Source of the DNA: a virus
Length of the DNA: 64,000 bases
Strand: one strand, 5' to 3'
Virus record (IMG/VR): IMGVR_UViG_3300025168_018236
Coordinates: 1-64,000 of that record
The position numbers were made by a program, and so were the translations under genes. Below, piece after piece: positions 1 through 12,885 of the stretch; the stretch's first letter is position 1; each line of letters opens with the position of its first letter. Below the pieces are notes generated by a model. That model was not told the origin of the DNA and did not search any database. It worked only from the letters and a program-made list of their open reading frames with translations.

Positions 1-3852
<3,852 letters not shown>

Positions 3853-3855
3853 TAG

Positions 3856-4998
3856 ATGGCACTGACTAATTTTTTCCTATCACCAGATGGAGCAGGATCG
3901 AAAGACGGTTCGGATATCGATAACGCATTCCAAGCGATTACCAGTGGAGATTGGACCTCTAGTCTCGATTCACAGACATTGCAAGATCGAAAGTGGATAT
4001 GGTTAGGGGGAACGTACAACTGTACGACTCAACTTGTTACTTCGGCAACTGCTCCTACTGCTGCCGCACCAATGCAATGGGTTGGTGCTGATTCGTCTGG
4101 TAATATTCTTCGTCCAAAGTTTGATGAAACTGGTATGAGTCTAGATCTTACCAACTACCCAAAATTTATTTGCAGTGAAAATGTAGAAATGATTTTCACC
4201 CATGAACATACTTCGTATAAGTGTTTATCTTTTGAAAACACAAGTGCGTCTTTTAGTAAAAGTGGTATCATAGAAAATACCGCTGGTGATCTTGATGTTC
4301 AATTATGGACTGGTTGCTTTTTCAAAGTCGCAACATCAAACAGCACTGGTGTCGAGGTCTTAACAATGAGTAACTCAAATTTAAGCATGTGTGAAGTTGT
4401 GTTGGATTCCGGACCATTTTCTTCCTTGGCACGCTTACTTAGCGGTGGAATGTGTGAGAATTGTCGCTTCAGGGGACCGGGGACTTCGTCCGATAGTGGA
4501 AACGAGGGTGGTATGAGGATAAATAGTGGTAATATTAACATAACAAACACGGTAATTTATAATGTTCCGGGATCAGGTATATTCCATGAAAGCACAAACG
4601 ATAGACAGTCAATTCAAGTTCAGGGTTGCTCTATTATAAACTGTGGTGAAAATGGTATCGATACCACCAGTATAGACGGTACAAACATTGCATCAAGAGG
4701 AGCGGCGATGGAGTGTTGTATTATTTTTAACTGTGCAAATGGAATCGTTGCCGCTGCTGAAGATGGCAGGCAACCCGGCGCACAATACGCTGCGATGGGA
4801 TCTAACACTGCTAACTTTAGCAACATGGATTCATATGAAGACTTCGTTGATGTCGTTGCAATCACCACTGCTGATTTTGTTGATTATGCCAACAATGATT
4901 TCAGAATTAGAAGAGACTCTGTTTTATATAAGATTTTGGGAGGTAAGAATATGGGTGCGTTACAAAATGAAGATTACGAATTTGTGGGTGTATCATGA
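3856..4998 (+). CDS. Predicted right-handed beta-helix virion protein
   Basis: This 380-residue protein starts 3 bases after the fibre gene. Its N-terminal region resembles the opening of pectate-lyase-like phage spike proteins, with an FLSPDGAGSKDGSDIDNAFQAI stretch followed by short repeated hydrophobic/Asn/Cys segments such as NITNTVIYNV, IQVQGCSIINCGENGI and AMECCIIFNCANGIV. Those rungs are typical of parallel beta-helices. It ends with a segment like the closing part of such helices (DYANNDFRIRRDS). The location between a fibre gene and a PAAR protein fits a spike or receptor-binding part of the tail. No enzymatic residues can be assigned, so hydrolase activity is not claimed. Confidence 0.6.
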   Translation: MALTNFFLSPDGAGSKDGSDIDNAFQAITSGDWTSSLDSQTLQDRKWIWLGGTYNCTTQLVTSATAPTAAAPMQWVGADSSGNILRPKFDETGMSLDLTNYPKFICSENVEMIFTHEHTSYKCLSFENTSASFSKSGIIENTAGDLDVQLWTGCFFKVATSNSTGVEVLTMSNSNLSMCEVVLDSGPFSSLARLLSGGMCENCRFRGPGTSSDSGNEGGMRINSGNINITNTVIYNVPGSGIFHESTNDRQSIQVQGCSIINCGENGIDTTSIDGTNIASRGAAMECCIIFNCANGIVAAAEDGRQPGAQYAAMGSNTANFSNMDSYEDFVDVVAITTADFVDYANNDFRIRRDSVLYKILGGKNMGALQNEDYEFVGVS

Positions 4999-5261
4999 AA
5001 CCAGCAGCAAGAGTAGGTGATCAGTGTGCTGGTCAGATAGTCACAGGAGCAAATTCTGTTTTTATAGAAGGGATGCCTGCCGCACACCTTGGTAGCATGG
5101 TTTCACCTCATCCATATAAAGATCACATTCACACCGTGAGTATTGTCACAGGTTCAAACAGTGTTTTTGTGGAAGGAAAACCACTCGCCCGACTAGGAGA
5201 CCAAGCGGGATGTGGAGTACATAAAATAACATCAGCAGCAAGTTCTGTTACAGGAGATTAA
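4995..5261 (+). CDS. PAAR-domain spike tip protein
   Basis: This 88-residue protein overlaps the preceding gene by 4 bases (ATGA). It begins MKPAARVGD, containing the literal PAAR motif at residues 3-6. It has two internally similar halves (VTGANSVFIEGMPAAHLG and VTGSNSVFVEGKPLARLGD), plus His and Cys residues (HPYKDHIH, GCGVHK) that could hold the metal at the tip. PAAR proteins form the sharp conical tip of contractile tail spikes (T4 gp5.4 in T4) and pierce the outer membrane. The size matches the family. Confidence 0.92.
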   Translation: MKPAARVGDQCAGQIVTGANSVFIEGMPAAHLGSMVSPHPYKDHIHTVSIVTGSNSVFVEGKPLARLGDQAGCGVHKITSAASSVTGD

Positions 5262-5263
5262 AT

Positions 5264-6103
5264 ATGCCAGTTTTTACAAGACCACTATTAGACGTTACAG
5301 GATGCGACATTCCGTCGCTCGATTTATCGACCGCCGAGAAATCAATCATGGAATTGGTTGGTTCTGAAGATGGTGCATTTCAAAATCCAATCGAAGACGC
5401 GATGAGTAGCGTTCAAGGTTCTATTGGGAATGCTCTCGCAGGAATCAATACCGGTCTGGGTGTTACCTTCACTGATGGTAGCGGTAGTCCAGTAACCGAC
5501 GCGAACGGGAACCCACTGACCACTTTTGGATTTTTATCACAGGAACTAGGAACACTCAACGGACAAGTTGATTCCTTCAGGATTCATAGCGACCGACTCA
5601 GTGGGGTGAGTATCGCAGATGCCTTTGGTTCTGACACATATGGACCCGGTGGTATCCAAGGCGAGTATCCCGGTCTAGGTGGTCTTCACTCCGTTGCATC
5701 ACAATTCAATACACTAAAAGAAACATTAAGGGATCCTGCTCAGGCGGCAGAGGATCACTACTCCCCCATCTTCAACAGTTTGTTTGGACCGGGAGATGAC
5801 ATGATGAGATCCATACAATCTCTGGTAGACGGAGACGTTGCAAACTTTATGACAAATTTCCCAACCGGAGGAAATGATTCCCTCGCAGAACTTTCATCAC
5901 TCGGAGCAAACATTGCAGATCTCCAAGCAAGTATTCCAGCGTTAATCAACGACGATAATCTACAATTTGAGTTCGCATTGGACTTTATTGCAAAACAAAC
6001 AACCGGACTTAGCGTTCTATCCATGTTGGATGAACCATGTTTCGGAACTCGCCTGTTAGGAAAAATAGGTAGTCCAGATTTTAAAGGTATTGCTGGTTTA
6101 TAA
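5264..6103 (+). CDS. Unknown virion-associated protein
   Basis: This 279-residue protein starts 2 bases after the PAAR gene and lies just ahead of gp25. I do not recognise a family. It is soluble, with no signal peptide or membrane segment. Short helical, Asp/Ser/Gly-rich stretches dominate (for example NPIEDAMSSVQGSIGNALAGI). Position between the spike tip and the baseplate wedge genes suggests a baseplate or tail-hub component; this rests on context only. Confidence 0.6.
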   Translation: MPVFTRPLLDVTGCDIPSLDLSTAEKSIMELVGSEDGAFQNPIEDAMSSVQGSIGNALAGINTGLGVTFTDGSGSPVTDANGNPLTTFGFLSQELGTLNGQVDSFRIHSDRLSGVSIADAFGSDTYGPGGIQGEYPGLGGLHSVASQFNTLKETLRDPAQAAEDHYSPIFNSLFGPGDDMMRSIQSLVDGDVANFMTNFPTGGNDSLAELSSLGANIADLQASIPALINDDNLQFEFALDFIAKQTTGLSVLSMLDEPCFGTRLLGKIGSPDFKGIAGL

Positions 6104-6120
6104 AGCATAGATACTAAGAC

Positions 6121-6501
6121 ATGGCAAAATATAGCGACATAGATTTAAACTTTTTGAGGAACCCCGTCACGAACGATGTGTCTATCCTTCAGGATGCTGC
6201 GTCTATTAAGGCGGCGGTGAAAAATTTAATTCTGACAGATGCAGGTGAAAGACCATTCAATCCGACACTGGGTTCTTCTATCCGAGGACTTTTATTTGAA
6301 CCAGCATCGCCAATTATTGCGAGTGAAATTGAAGCAAGAATTAGAACTGTTCTAAGAAACTTTGAACCTAGAGTTAAGATACTTCAAGTTAATGTCGTAG
6401 CAATATTTGATAGAAATGAATTTGAAGTAACTATTGGATTTAGAATGACTGGCGATACGAGAACTACGGTAGTTCCAATAACACTTAAGAGGTTAAGGTA
6501 A
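6121..6501 (+). CDS. gp25: Baseplate wedge subunit gp25
   Basis: At 126 residues it is close to T4 gp25 (132). It has the family pattern: an N-terminal DIDLNFLRNPVTNDVS segment, a central LILTDAGERPFNPTLGSSIRGLLFE segment and the NFEPRVKI motif containing the conserved EPR. It belongs to the lysozyme-like GPW/gp25 family and forms the core wedge bundle with gp6 and gp7 that nucleates sheath polymerisation. The stop codon shares bases with the start of the gp6 gene, as expected for a wedge operon. Confidence 0.93.
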   Translation: MAKYSDIDLNFLRNPVTNDVSILQDAASIKAAVKNLILTDAGERPFNPTLGSSIRGLLFEPASPIIASEIEARIRTVLRNFEPRVKILQVNVVAIFDRNEFEVTIGFRMTGDTRTTVVPITLKRLR

Positions 6502-8420
6502 TGGCGACAAACAGAAAAAACTTATCAGTTAACTCTATAGAATTTGAAGATATTAAAACGAACCTAAAGAATTTTCTCAAAGGTCAAACCGAGTTTAAAG
6601 ACTACGACTTTGAGGGATCTGGTATGGCAGTCCTCATTGATCTTCTTGCATATAACACATACTACCAAGGTTTTTACAACAATGTCGTCGCTAACGAAAT
6701 GTTCTTGGACAGTGCTGTCAAAAGAGCATCAGTGGTATCACTTGCAAAGAGTCTTGGTTACACACCAAACTCAAAAACCGCACCAACAGCAATTGTAGAT
6801 GTGACTCTCGCAGAAGATCCAGTATCCAATATTCTCCTTCCGGGCGCACAATTCATTACAACCGTGAACGGCAAATCTTTTACTTTTGTAAACACAAAAT
6901 CAGCAGAAATTAACTGGACAAGTGCAACCACTCCGGCGATCACAAATCTAAACATCAAAGAGGGATCTCTGTCTAGTGCAACTTATGTTGTTCCTGACAC
7001 CGATAACAATAGAAAGTATAAAATCAATGATATCGACGCTGACATATCCACAGTAAGTGTAAGAGTCCAAAACTCCCAGACAGATACCACTGGTCTCACA
7101 GACACATGGTCGAGGGCAGGTGATCTCACTGAAATAACCAGTTCATCAAAAACATACTGGATAGAGGAAAACACATCCGGAGAGTTTGAGATTTATTTTG
7201 GCGATAATGTTATTGGAGAAAAACTAGAAACGGGCAACCTAATAACAATCACATATTTAATTACAAATTCCACTGCTGCTAATGGGGCGGGAAATGGAGA
7301 TAGTGCAACTAGTAGAGCGTTTAGTTACCTTAATGCGGCAAACACCGTAGAAGTTAAATCAATTGCCTCTGGAGGAACTGATTTAGAAACAGTTGATGCT
7401 ATCAGATTTAAAGCACCCAGAGCATTTACCTCACAGAATAGAGCAGTGACAAAAAATGACTACTCATCTCTTGTAGAATCGAACTTTACTGGTTTTGATT
7501 CTGTCTTCGTGTATGGAGGAGAAGAAGCAGATCCGCCAACATTTGGAAGTGTGTTTATAGCACTCAAACCCAGTATTGGTACAATTGTCAGTGACGCTGT
7601 TAAAAATGAAGTAAAAAATTTCTTAAAGACAAAAGCAGTTTTATCAATCACTCCTACTATTGTTGATCCAGATTACACTTATCTTAGATTAACAGCGGAT
7701 GTTCTTTATGATAGCACAAAAACAACATTATCGGTAGATTCGATCAGTGCTGCCGTTCGTAGTAATATAATCACTAATCTACAAAACAACTTAGGAAAAT
7801 TTGATCAATCCTTCGCAATATCAAAACTTCTAACAGATATTGATTCTGCATCATCCGCGATTGATTCGTCCGCAATTGAAGTGTTGATGGAAAAAAGAAT
7901 TCTTCCAACATCAATCAAAAATGTATCATATATTCTGTCTTTCGGAAATTCGATAGATCACCCACACGATGGGCATAAAAATGTTGTTACCTCTAACACG
8001 TTTAGATACTTAGATCCAACGGACAGCGTAACCAAGGACGTTTTTGTAGGAGATGATGGATTTGGAAATATATCTTTCTTTACCAAAGACGGTGTTACTA
8101 ATGTATTAGTTTTACAGAATGCTGGAACAGTTGATTATGGAAATGGGATTGTTAGGATAGATCAAGTTCAAATATCCTCTCCTGTAGATTCCCCAGAAAT
8201 CAAAATATTTGCAGTAGCAAAAAATCAAAGATATGTTTCTGTCCGCGACAAAATTATTTTTAATGATTACGCCATTGACACCTCTGCCATAACAATCAGA
8301 ACAAACGGTATTGTTCAAACCACATCAACCAGAAGTTCAACTTCAAGCACTCTCGGATCCTCACAGACGAATTCGTCTAGCACCTCAACGTCTAGCAGTT
8401 CAAGTGGTTCTGGGTATTAA
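6501..8420 (+). CDS. gp6: Baseplate wedge protein gp6
   Basis: At 639 residues it is near T4 gp6 (660). The N-terminus has the typical baseplate-J-like segments FKDYDFEGSGMAVLIDLLAYNTYY and NEMFLDSAVKRASVVSLAKSLGY, which form the helical wedge-core domain. A central region (APRAFTSQNRAVTKNDY) matches the family's assembly segment. Gp6 dimerises to form the inner ring that joins wedges. The last 31 residues (about 609-639) are almost entirely Ser/Thr (SSTSTSSSSSGSGY at the end), an unusual low-complexity tail. The start overlaps the gp25 stop by one base. Confidence 0.93.
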   Translation: MATNRKNLSVNSIEFEDIKTNLKNFLKGQTEFKDYDFEGSGMAVLIDLLAYNTYYQGFYNNVVANEMFLDSAVKRASVVSLAKSLGYTPNSKTAPTAIVDVTLAEDPVSNILLPGAQFITTVNGKSFTFVNTKSAEINWTSATTPAITNLNIKEGSLSSATYVVPDTDNNRKYKINDIDADISTVSVRVQNSQTDTTGLTDTWSRAGDLTEITSSSKTYWIEENTSGEFEIYFGDNVIGEKLETGNLITITYLITNSTAANGAGNGDSATSRAFSYLNAANTVEVKSIASGGTDLETVDAIRFKAPRAFTSQNRAVTKNDYSSLVESNFTGFDSVFVYGGEEADPPTFGSVFIALKPSIGTIVSDAVKNEVKNFLKTKAVLSITPTIVDPDYTYLRLTADVLYDSTKTTLSVDSISAAVRSNIITNLQNNLGKFDQSFAISKLLTDIDSASSAIDSSAIEVLMEKRILPTSIKNVSYILSFGNSIDHPHDGHKNVVTSNTFRYLDPTDSVTKDVFVGDDGFGNISFFTKDGVTNVLVLQNAGTVDYGNGIVRIDQVQISSPVDSPEIKIFAVAKNQRYVSVRDKIIFNDYAIDTSAITIRTNGIVQTTSTRSSTSSTLGSSQTNSSSTSTSSSSSGSGY

Positions 8421-8433
8421 TAGGAGATAACCC

Positions 8434-10923
8434 GTGCCTTTAAACATTTTTGGTGGGTCACTTCTCCTACCGTTAAGAATTGATGGATACACTTTTGATA
8501 AACTTCCGTATGATCCGGCAGTTGATGAACGCTTTTCTACACAACTAAAAGACCAACTTCCAGATTTCGTTCTAGAAAACTACGAGACATTTGTTCAATT
8601 TGTAGAAGCGTATTATGAGTGGTCTGAGCAACATGGAAACCCAAGAGCAGAGGGTGTAAGATTAGGAACATACAGCGATATTGATGAAACACTTGATAGT
8701 TTCTTAGAATATTTCCGAAACACATATATCAAAGATTTCCCTTATCAGTTGGCAGACGGCACCAACGAAAAAACTCTAATCAAAAATGTTGGACACATGT
8801 ATAAAGCAAAGGGTTCCAAAGCATCCTTTGACTTATTATTTCGTGTTCTGTTTAACACAACAATTGAAGTTGACTACCCCAAAGATAGAATTTTAAAATT
8901 ATCTGCAAGCACTTTTGATGACAGACAGTTCATAAGAATTGCTCCTATGTTTTCTGTAGAAGAAGCACTAACAATAAAAAATAGTTTACTTGTTCAGAAA
9001 AGTCCAATAAATAAAGAAATCTATGCGACTGCTTTAATTGATAATGTCAATTATGTACATGAGGGATCGGTTGATTTCTTCTCTCTTGCTGTACAAGACA
9101 TATCAGGAACTTTTACAACAGAAAACCCAGTAGAAGTTACCACATCAGGGTCAACCTCTGCGGCATATACCATTCCAGTTTTACCAACTCTCGATTCTTT
9201 AAGAATTAATACAGGCGGAACGGGGTATGAACTTGGTGATGATGTTACAGTCAGCGACCAATACGGAAACGCACTACTGAGAGCAAGTATCAATAACGTC
9301 GGACCACGCGGAGATATTCGTGGGTTCGAGTACAAAGAAAACTTTGGAGTATATCGATCAAACGAAAGTCTTGCATTTTCCTTTGAAACTTTCAGCGGAA
9401 CAGGTGCAAGTTTATCTGGTCTAGGTGAAGTTGTTCTTACTGATGGACCTGACACATACAAAGATGATACCGGAAAACTTAGTGGTCGTTCCTTCATACA
9501 GGATAGTTTCTTCTATCAAAACTATTCTTATATTATCAGAGTCAATAAGAGTTTACAACAATTTGCCGACGCAGTTCGTCGCTTAGTTCACCCATCAGGA
9601 ACTTTGATGTTTGCGGAATACATCAACGAGGTTTCTATGTCTGGTGATGCGGGAGTGACTTCAGATTCGTTCACAAGACACACTCCGATAATTGGTCACT
9701 ACTTACCACACACATTCGGGACCACCATTGACCCAAGAGGATTTACATTCACAACCGGTGCAGGTTCAACTTTCTTTGATTTTTATCCCCTTGGATATAA
9801 TGGACAAGATGGAAGCACGACAGAAGACTTTTTCCAACTCGCACTTTCAAGTGGAACATATGGAACTCCTCACCTTTTTCCTGAAAATGAAATCATACAC
9901 GCTCCAGACACAATTCGTGTTAGAAATCATAACGCATCGTTCGTTTCCCAAAGTGCCGAATGGGATAAGGCAGAAATCAATAGAATTCAGGCGGGCGGAG
10001 CATTTGGATGTACAGGATACATCGGAGCAACATCAGATTCAAACGGAGAACATGTCGGTTTGTTTGGATTTTTCCCCGTAGGAAGTTCAAGAACAAACAC
10101 CATAAACACCAACAGCACCAGATTCGGAACATATGTCAAACACTATGGAGGTTATACTTCCCCAAGTGAGACCAGTTTGTCTGGTGGATTCTCTGGTGGA
10201 CAAGTTACTATGGTTGGTGGGACCGACTCCGCAACTGCTGATTACTGGATTGTACACAGACACCCTGCTCACCTTGAGTTACCGACTTTGGGTCCGACCG
10301 GCGAAAGAAATATTGTTAGTATTCCAATGAAACCAGTGCTAGTTGGGAATGAAACCATATCCACAATCACACCAACGACTGATGGATATTATTATAATAT
10401 AGGAAGAGGACTTACTCTAAACGGAACACCATATCAAATTGGAGAAGTTGTAACACAAACTAGAAACAATGAACCAATCGCAATAGGTAGAGTAATTAAT
10501 TACACTGCATCAGCATCCCACCAAGGGAACGGCGAACAATATTTCAATATAGGAATTGACACATTAAACATTGAAGTATTGAATGGTCGGTTTACAAAGG
10601 GTCTGTTAGCGGCAGACTTCAACCAAGATGGCAAAGTAGATGGAGCAGACCTTGTAGGTGTTCTCTCTGCATACGGAGATACTGGTGGAACCGCCGATCT
10701 TAACAAAGATGGATTGGTGGATGGTGGAGATCTCGCTCTTCAATTATCGGCATGGTATCAGACACCAACACCAATAATTGGTGAGACTTCAGGTGGAGCA
10801 AGACTCGTCGATCCCTCATTCGATGGCACACTATATACTAGTATAACGCATGATACAAGTTGGATGGATGTTCCTATCAGCATAATGGTAAACGATATCG
10901 AATACAGTAATACAACAAACTGA
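8434..10923 (+). CDS. Baseplate wedge protein in the gp7 position, with dockerin-like domain
   Basis: The protein has 829 residues, starts at GTG (AGGAGATAACCC just upstream) and lies between gp6 and gp8, the T4 gene 7 position. The N-terminal 150 residues contain FVQFVEAYYEWSEQHGNP and the GHMYKAKGSKASFDLLFRVLF segment, known from large T4-like marine phage baseplate proteins. Near the C-terminus are two complete calcium-loop repeats: D728-F-N-Q-D-G-K-V-D-G-A-D739 and D755-L-N-K-D-G-L-V-D-G-G-D766. Their 27-residue spacing and flanking helices (LVGVLSAYG, LALQLSAWY) are those of a type I dockerin. Baseplate assignment rests on N-terminal features and synteny. The dockerin assignment rests on the motif and is strong, but its partner is unknown. 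Confidence 0.78.
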   Translation: MPLNIFGGSLLLPLRIDGYTFDKLPYDPAVDERFSTQLKDQLPDFVLENYETFVQFVEAYYEWSEQHGNPRAEGVRLGTYSDIDETLDSFLEYFRNTYIKDFPYQLADGTNEKTLIKNVGHMYKAKGSKASFDLLFRVLFNTTIEVDYPKDRILKLSASTFDDRQFIRIAPMFSVEEALTIKNSLLVQKSPINKEIYATALIDNVNYVHEGSVDFFSLAVQDISGTFTTENPVEVTTSGSTSAAYTIPVLPTLDSLRINTGGTGYELGDDVTVSDQYGNALLRASINNVGPRGDIRGFEYKENFGVYRSNESLAFSFETFSGTGASLSGLGEVVLTDGPDTYKDDTGKLSGRSFIQDSFFYQNYSYIIRVNKSLQQFADAVRRLVHPSGTLMFAEYINEVSMSGDAGVTSDSFTRHTPIIGHYLPHTFGTTIDPRGFTFTTGAGSTFFDFYPLGYNGQDGSTTEDFFQLALSSGTYGTPHLFPENEIIHAPDTIRVRNHNASFVSQSAEWDKAEINRIQAGGAFGCTGYIGATSDSNGEHVGLFGFFPVGSSRTNTINTNSTRFGTYVKHYGGYTSPSETSLSGGFSGGQVTMVGGTDSATADYWIVHRHPAHLELPTLGPTGERNIVSIPMKPVLVGNETISTITPTTDGYYYNIGRGLTLNGTPYQIGEVVTQTRNNEPIAIGRVINYTASASHQGNGEQYFNIGIDTLNIEVLNGRFTKGLLAADFNQDGKVDGADLVGVLSAYGDTGGTADLNKDGLVDGGDLALQLSAWYQTPTPIIGETSGGARLVDPSFDGTLYTSITHDTSWMDVPISIMVNDIEYSNTTN
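10609..10761 (+). other. Dockerin type I-like module inside the gp7-position protein
   Basis: Two F-hand style repeats DxNxDGxVDGxD (residues 728-739 and 755-766), each followed by a helix LxxxLSAxx. All calcium-ligand positions are filled in both copies. Dockerins bind cohesin modules on scaffold or surface proteins. Single Ca-loops in phage proteins are common; a complete duplicated pair is not. Confidence 0.8.
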
Positions 10924-10930
10924 AAGTAAT

Positions 10931-12877
10931 ATGGCAGATCTATCAAGTAATCTTAAAGTTTTTCTCGCACGCGAACTCCAGAGACAATTTTCGTCTTTAG
11001 ATAATAGCGTTGCTTTATTCATTTCTGGTGCCAGTAGCACTACCACTAAGGGTTCTCTTGCTAGTGGACTAGTGGATAATAGTATTGAAAAAGAACTAGA
11101 CACCCGAAGACAACTACAAACTGCCAAAATATTAACCGACTCCTCAATCGCATTGATGATCCCACGGGTCAATTGGACATCAGGCATAATCTATCAAACC
11201 TATTCACTTAGTGCGGATAATTCAACTAGAAACTTTTACGTTTATACAACAGATGGAAATATCTACGTTTGCATCTCCAATGGTGGAGGAAAACAATCAT
11301 TAGAGGAACCAACCAGTACAGGAACTAGTTTAGAATATCTCGGAAACGGATATGTTTGGAAGTTTATGTGTAAGGTTCCATCTGATCTTATTGATTTTAT
11401 AGACTCCGAATATATTCCAATTAAAGAATTACCCATATACGACAATAAACCGTTTGCATATGGTTCCGAAGACAAACAATTACAATATGCGGTACAGTAC
11501 ACTTCTAGTGGGAGTGTTGTTGACTCTATAGATGTATCTACACAAGGAAGTGAATATGCCCAAACGATAAAATCATCGAATGGTCATATAGCAGTCCGCT
11601 CCGACATAAACACTGTTACCCTTGATAACCGAGCAAGCGGAAGCAACGACATATACAATGAATACACGATTAGAATAGTAAATGGAACTGGTGTTGGTCA
11701 GTTTAGAAAAATTACAGCATATGATGGTTCACTGAAAATAGCAACCGTAGAATCAAACTGGAGTGTTCTCCCAGATTCTACTAGTTTATATGAAATAATT
11801 CCCACAATCAATATAACAGGTGACGGCACCAATGCAACTGCCTTTGCAAAAATGCATTCATACGCAGCAAACACAATAGACGCAGTAGTCGTTGCAAATG
11901 GAGGTTCTAATTATAGCACTGCCTCCGCCACGGTTTCTCCAACAGCAAGTCCTACTGCAACTGTTCTTTCTGTTTACGTCAATCCCATTGGGGGTGTTGG
12001 TCGTGATACTGTTTTTGATCTTCTGGCAAAAAGAATTTCTATTCTTATAAAAATCGATGGAAGAGAAAATTTTCGTGCCGTTCTTGGAAATGACTATAGA
12101 GAGTATGGACTTTGGTTGTCTCCCAAAATTGGAGCGGGTTACACAAAAGCAGGAAAAATTGCTGGAACTGATGCATATATCAGAACCACTGTAGATCTAG
12201 AGTCAAGCACCGGACAAACATTTGATGATATATTCACATCGGGTGGAGAATTTTTATTCGGAACCGAATCTTACAATACCGGCAAAGTTGCAAACGTAAC
12301 GAATGCATTTACAAAATTTAGTCCCACTCTTGGAAAAGTTATACTAGATGGATTAAATTCTAGACTAAAAAACGGAGAAACCATTCACACGTTTACAACA
12401 GACTCCTCTTCGGGTGGGTATACCTTTACTGGAAAAACGGCAAAAGTTAAGAACACTTTATTAGAGGACTCTATTAGATCTTCCTTCACTGAAGTATACA
12501 GGTGTTCACATAAACTAGGAGTTAGTAGAACAGATGGATTCTCATTCGATCCCGGAACACCCTACACATCCATACCTTTCGATGCAGCAGCAACTGGGGG
12601 TAGTGGTGGGAGAGGAATCGTCCTTGATTTCACCAACATAAATGGTGGCAGTGGGGATGTTTTCTTAAGTAATGTTGTTTCCGGATCTTCATCTAATACA
12701 ACCGGTTTTATTGCTGGAGAAACTTTAGCAGTAAATAATTTAGAACTAGATATTACTAGTGTTTCTCCCCCAGAATTGAATTTGTTTTCTGGGAAAATGT
12801 TATACATAAATGATATAGAACAAGTAACAAGGAACGCAGAGCAACTTGATTTGTTTAAAATTAATTTTGACTTCTAA
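10931..12877 (+). CDS. gp8: Baseplate wedge protein gp8
   Basis: This 648-residue protein starts 7 bases after the preceding gene. The N-terminal domain carries gp8-family patterns: a QTAKILTDSSIALMIPRVNW segment, FYVYTTDGNIYVCISNGGG, and GNGYVWKFMCKVPSDLIDF, which match the conserved 'YTxDGNVYKCL ... GYxWKYLY' stretches. It is longer than T4 gp8 (334), with added beta-rich segments in the middle (about 180-330) and C-terminal part, as in many marine relatives. Gp8 bridges the inner wedge ring to peripheral parts. The order gp25-gp6-gp7-position-gp8 supports the call. Confidence 0.85.
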   Translation: MADLSSNLKVFLARELQRQFSSLDNSVALFISGASSTTTKGSLASGLVDNSIEKELDTRRQLQTAKILTDSSIALMIPRVNWTSGIIYQTYSLSADNSTRNFYVYTTDGNIYVCISNGGGKQSLEEPTSTGTSLEYLGNGYVWKFMCKVPSDLIDFIDSEYIPIKELPIYDNKPFAYGSEDKQLQYAVQYTSSGSVVDSIDVSTQGSEYAQTIKSSNGHIAVRSDINTVTLDNRASGSNDIYNEYTIRIVNGTGVGQFRKITAYDGSLKIATVESNWSVLPDSTSLYEIIPTINITGDGTNATAFAKMHSYAANTIDAVVVANGGSNYSTASATVSPTASPTATVLSVYVNPIGGVGRDTVFDLLAKRISILIKIDGRENFRAVLGNDYREYGLWLSPKIGAGYTKAGKIAGTDAYIRTTVDLESSTGQTFDDIFTSGGEFLFGTESYNTGKVANVTNAFTKFSPTLGKVILDGLNSRLKNGETIHTFTTDSSSGGYTFTGKTAKVKNTLLEDSIRSSFTEVYRCSHKLGVSRTDGFSFDPGTPYTSIPFDAAATGGSGGRGIVLDFTNINGGSGDVFLSNVVSGSSSNTTGFIAGETLAVNNLELDITSVSPPELNLFSGKMLYINDIEQVTRNAEQLDLFKINFDF

Positions 12878-12885
12878 GGAATAAA

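Noticed and set aside
6106-6113. CATAGATA before gp25 as a late promoter
   Set aside because: It is only 8 bases from the ATG and the rest of the motif does not match those at 26541 and 32671.
10609-10761. Ordinary EF-hand pair instead of dockerin
   Set aside because: EF-hands have a Glu at the last loop position and a different helix layout; both loops here end in Asp with the LxxxLSA helix of dockerins.
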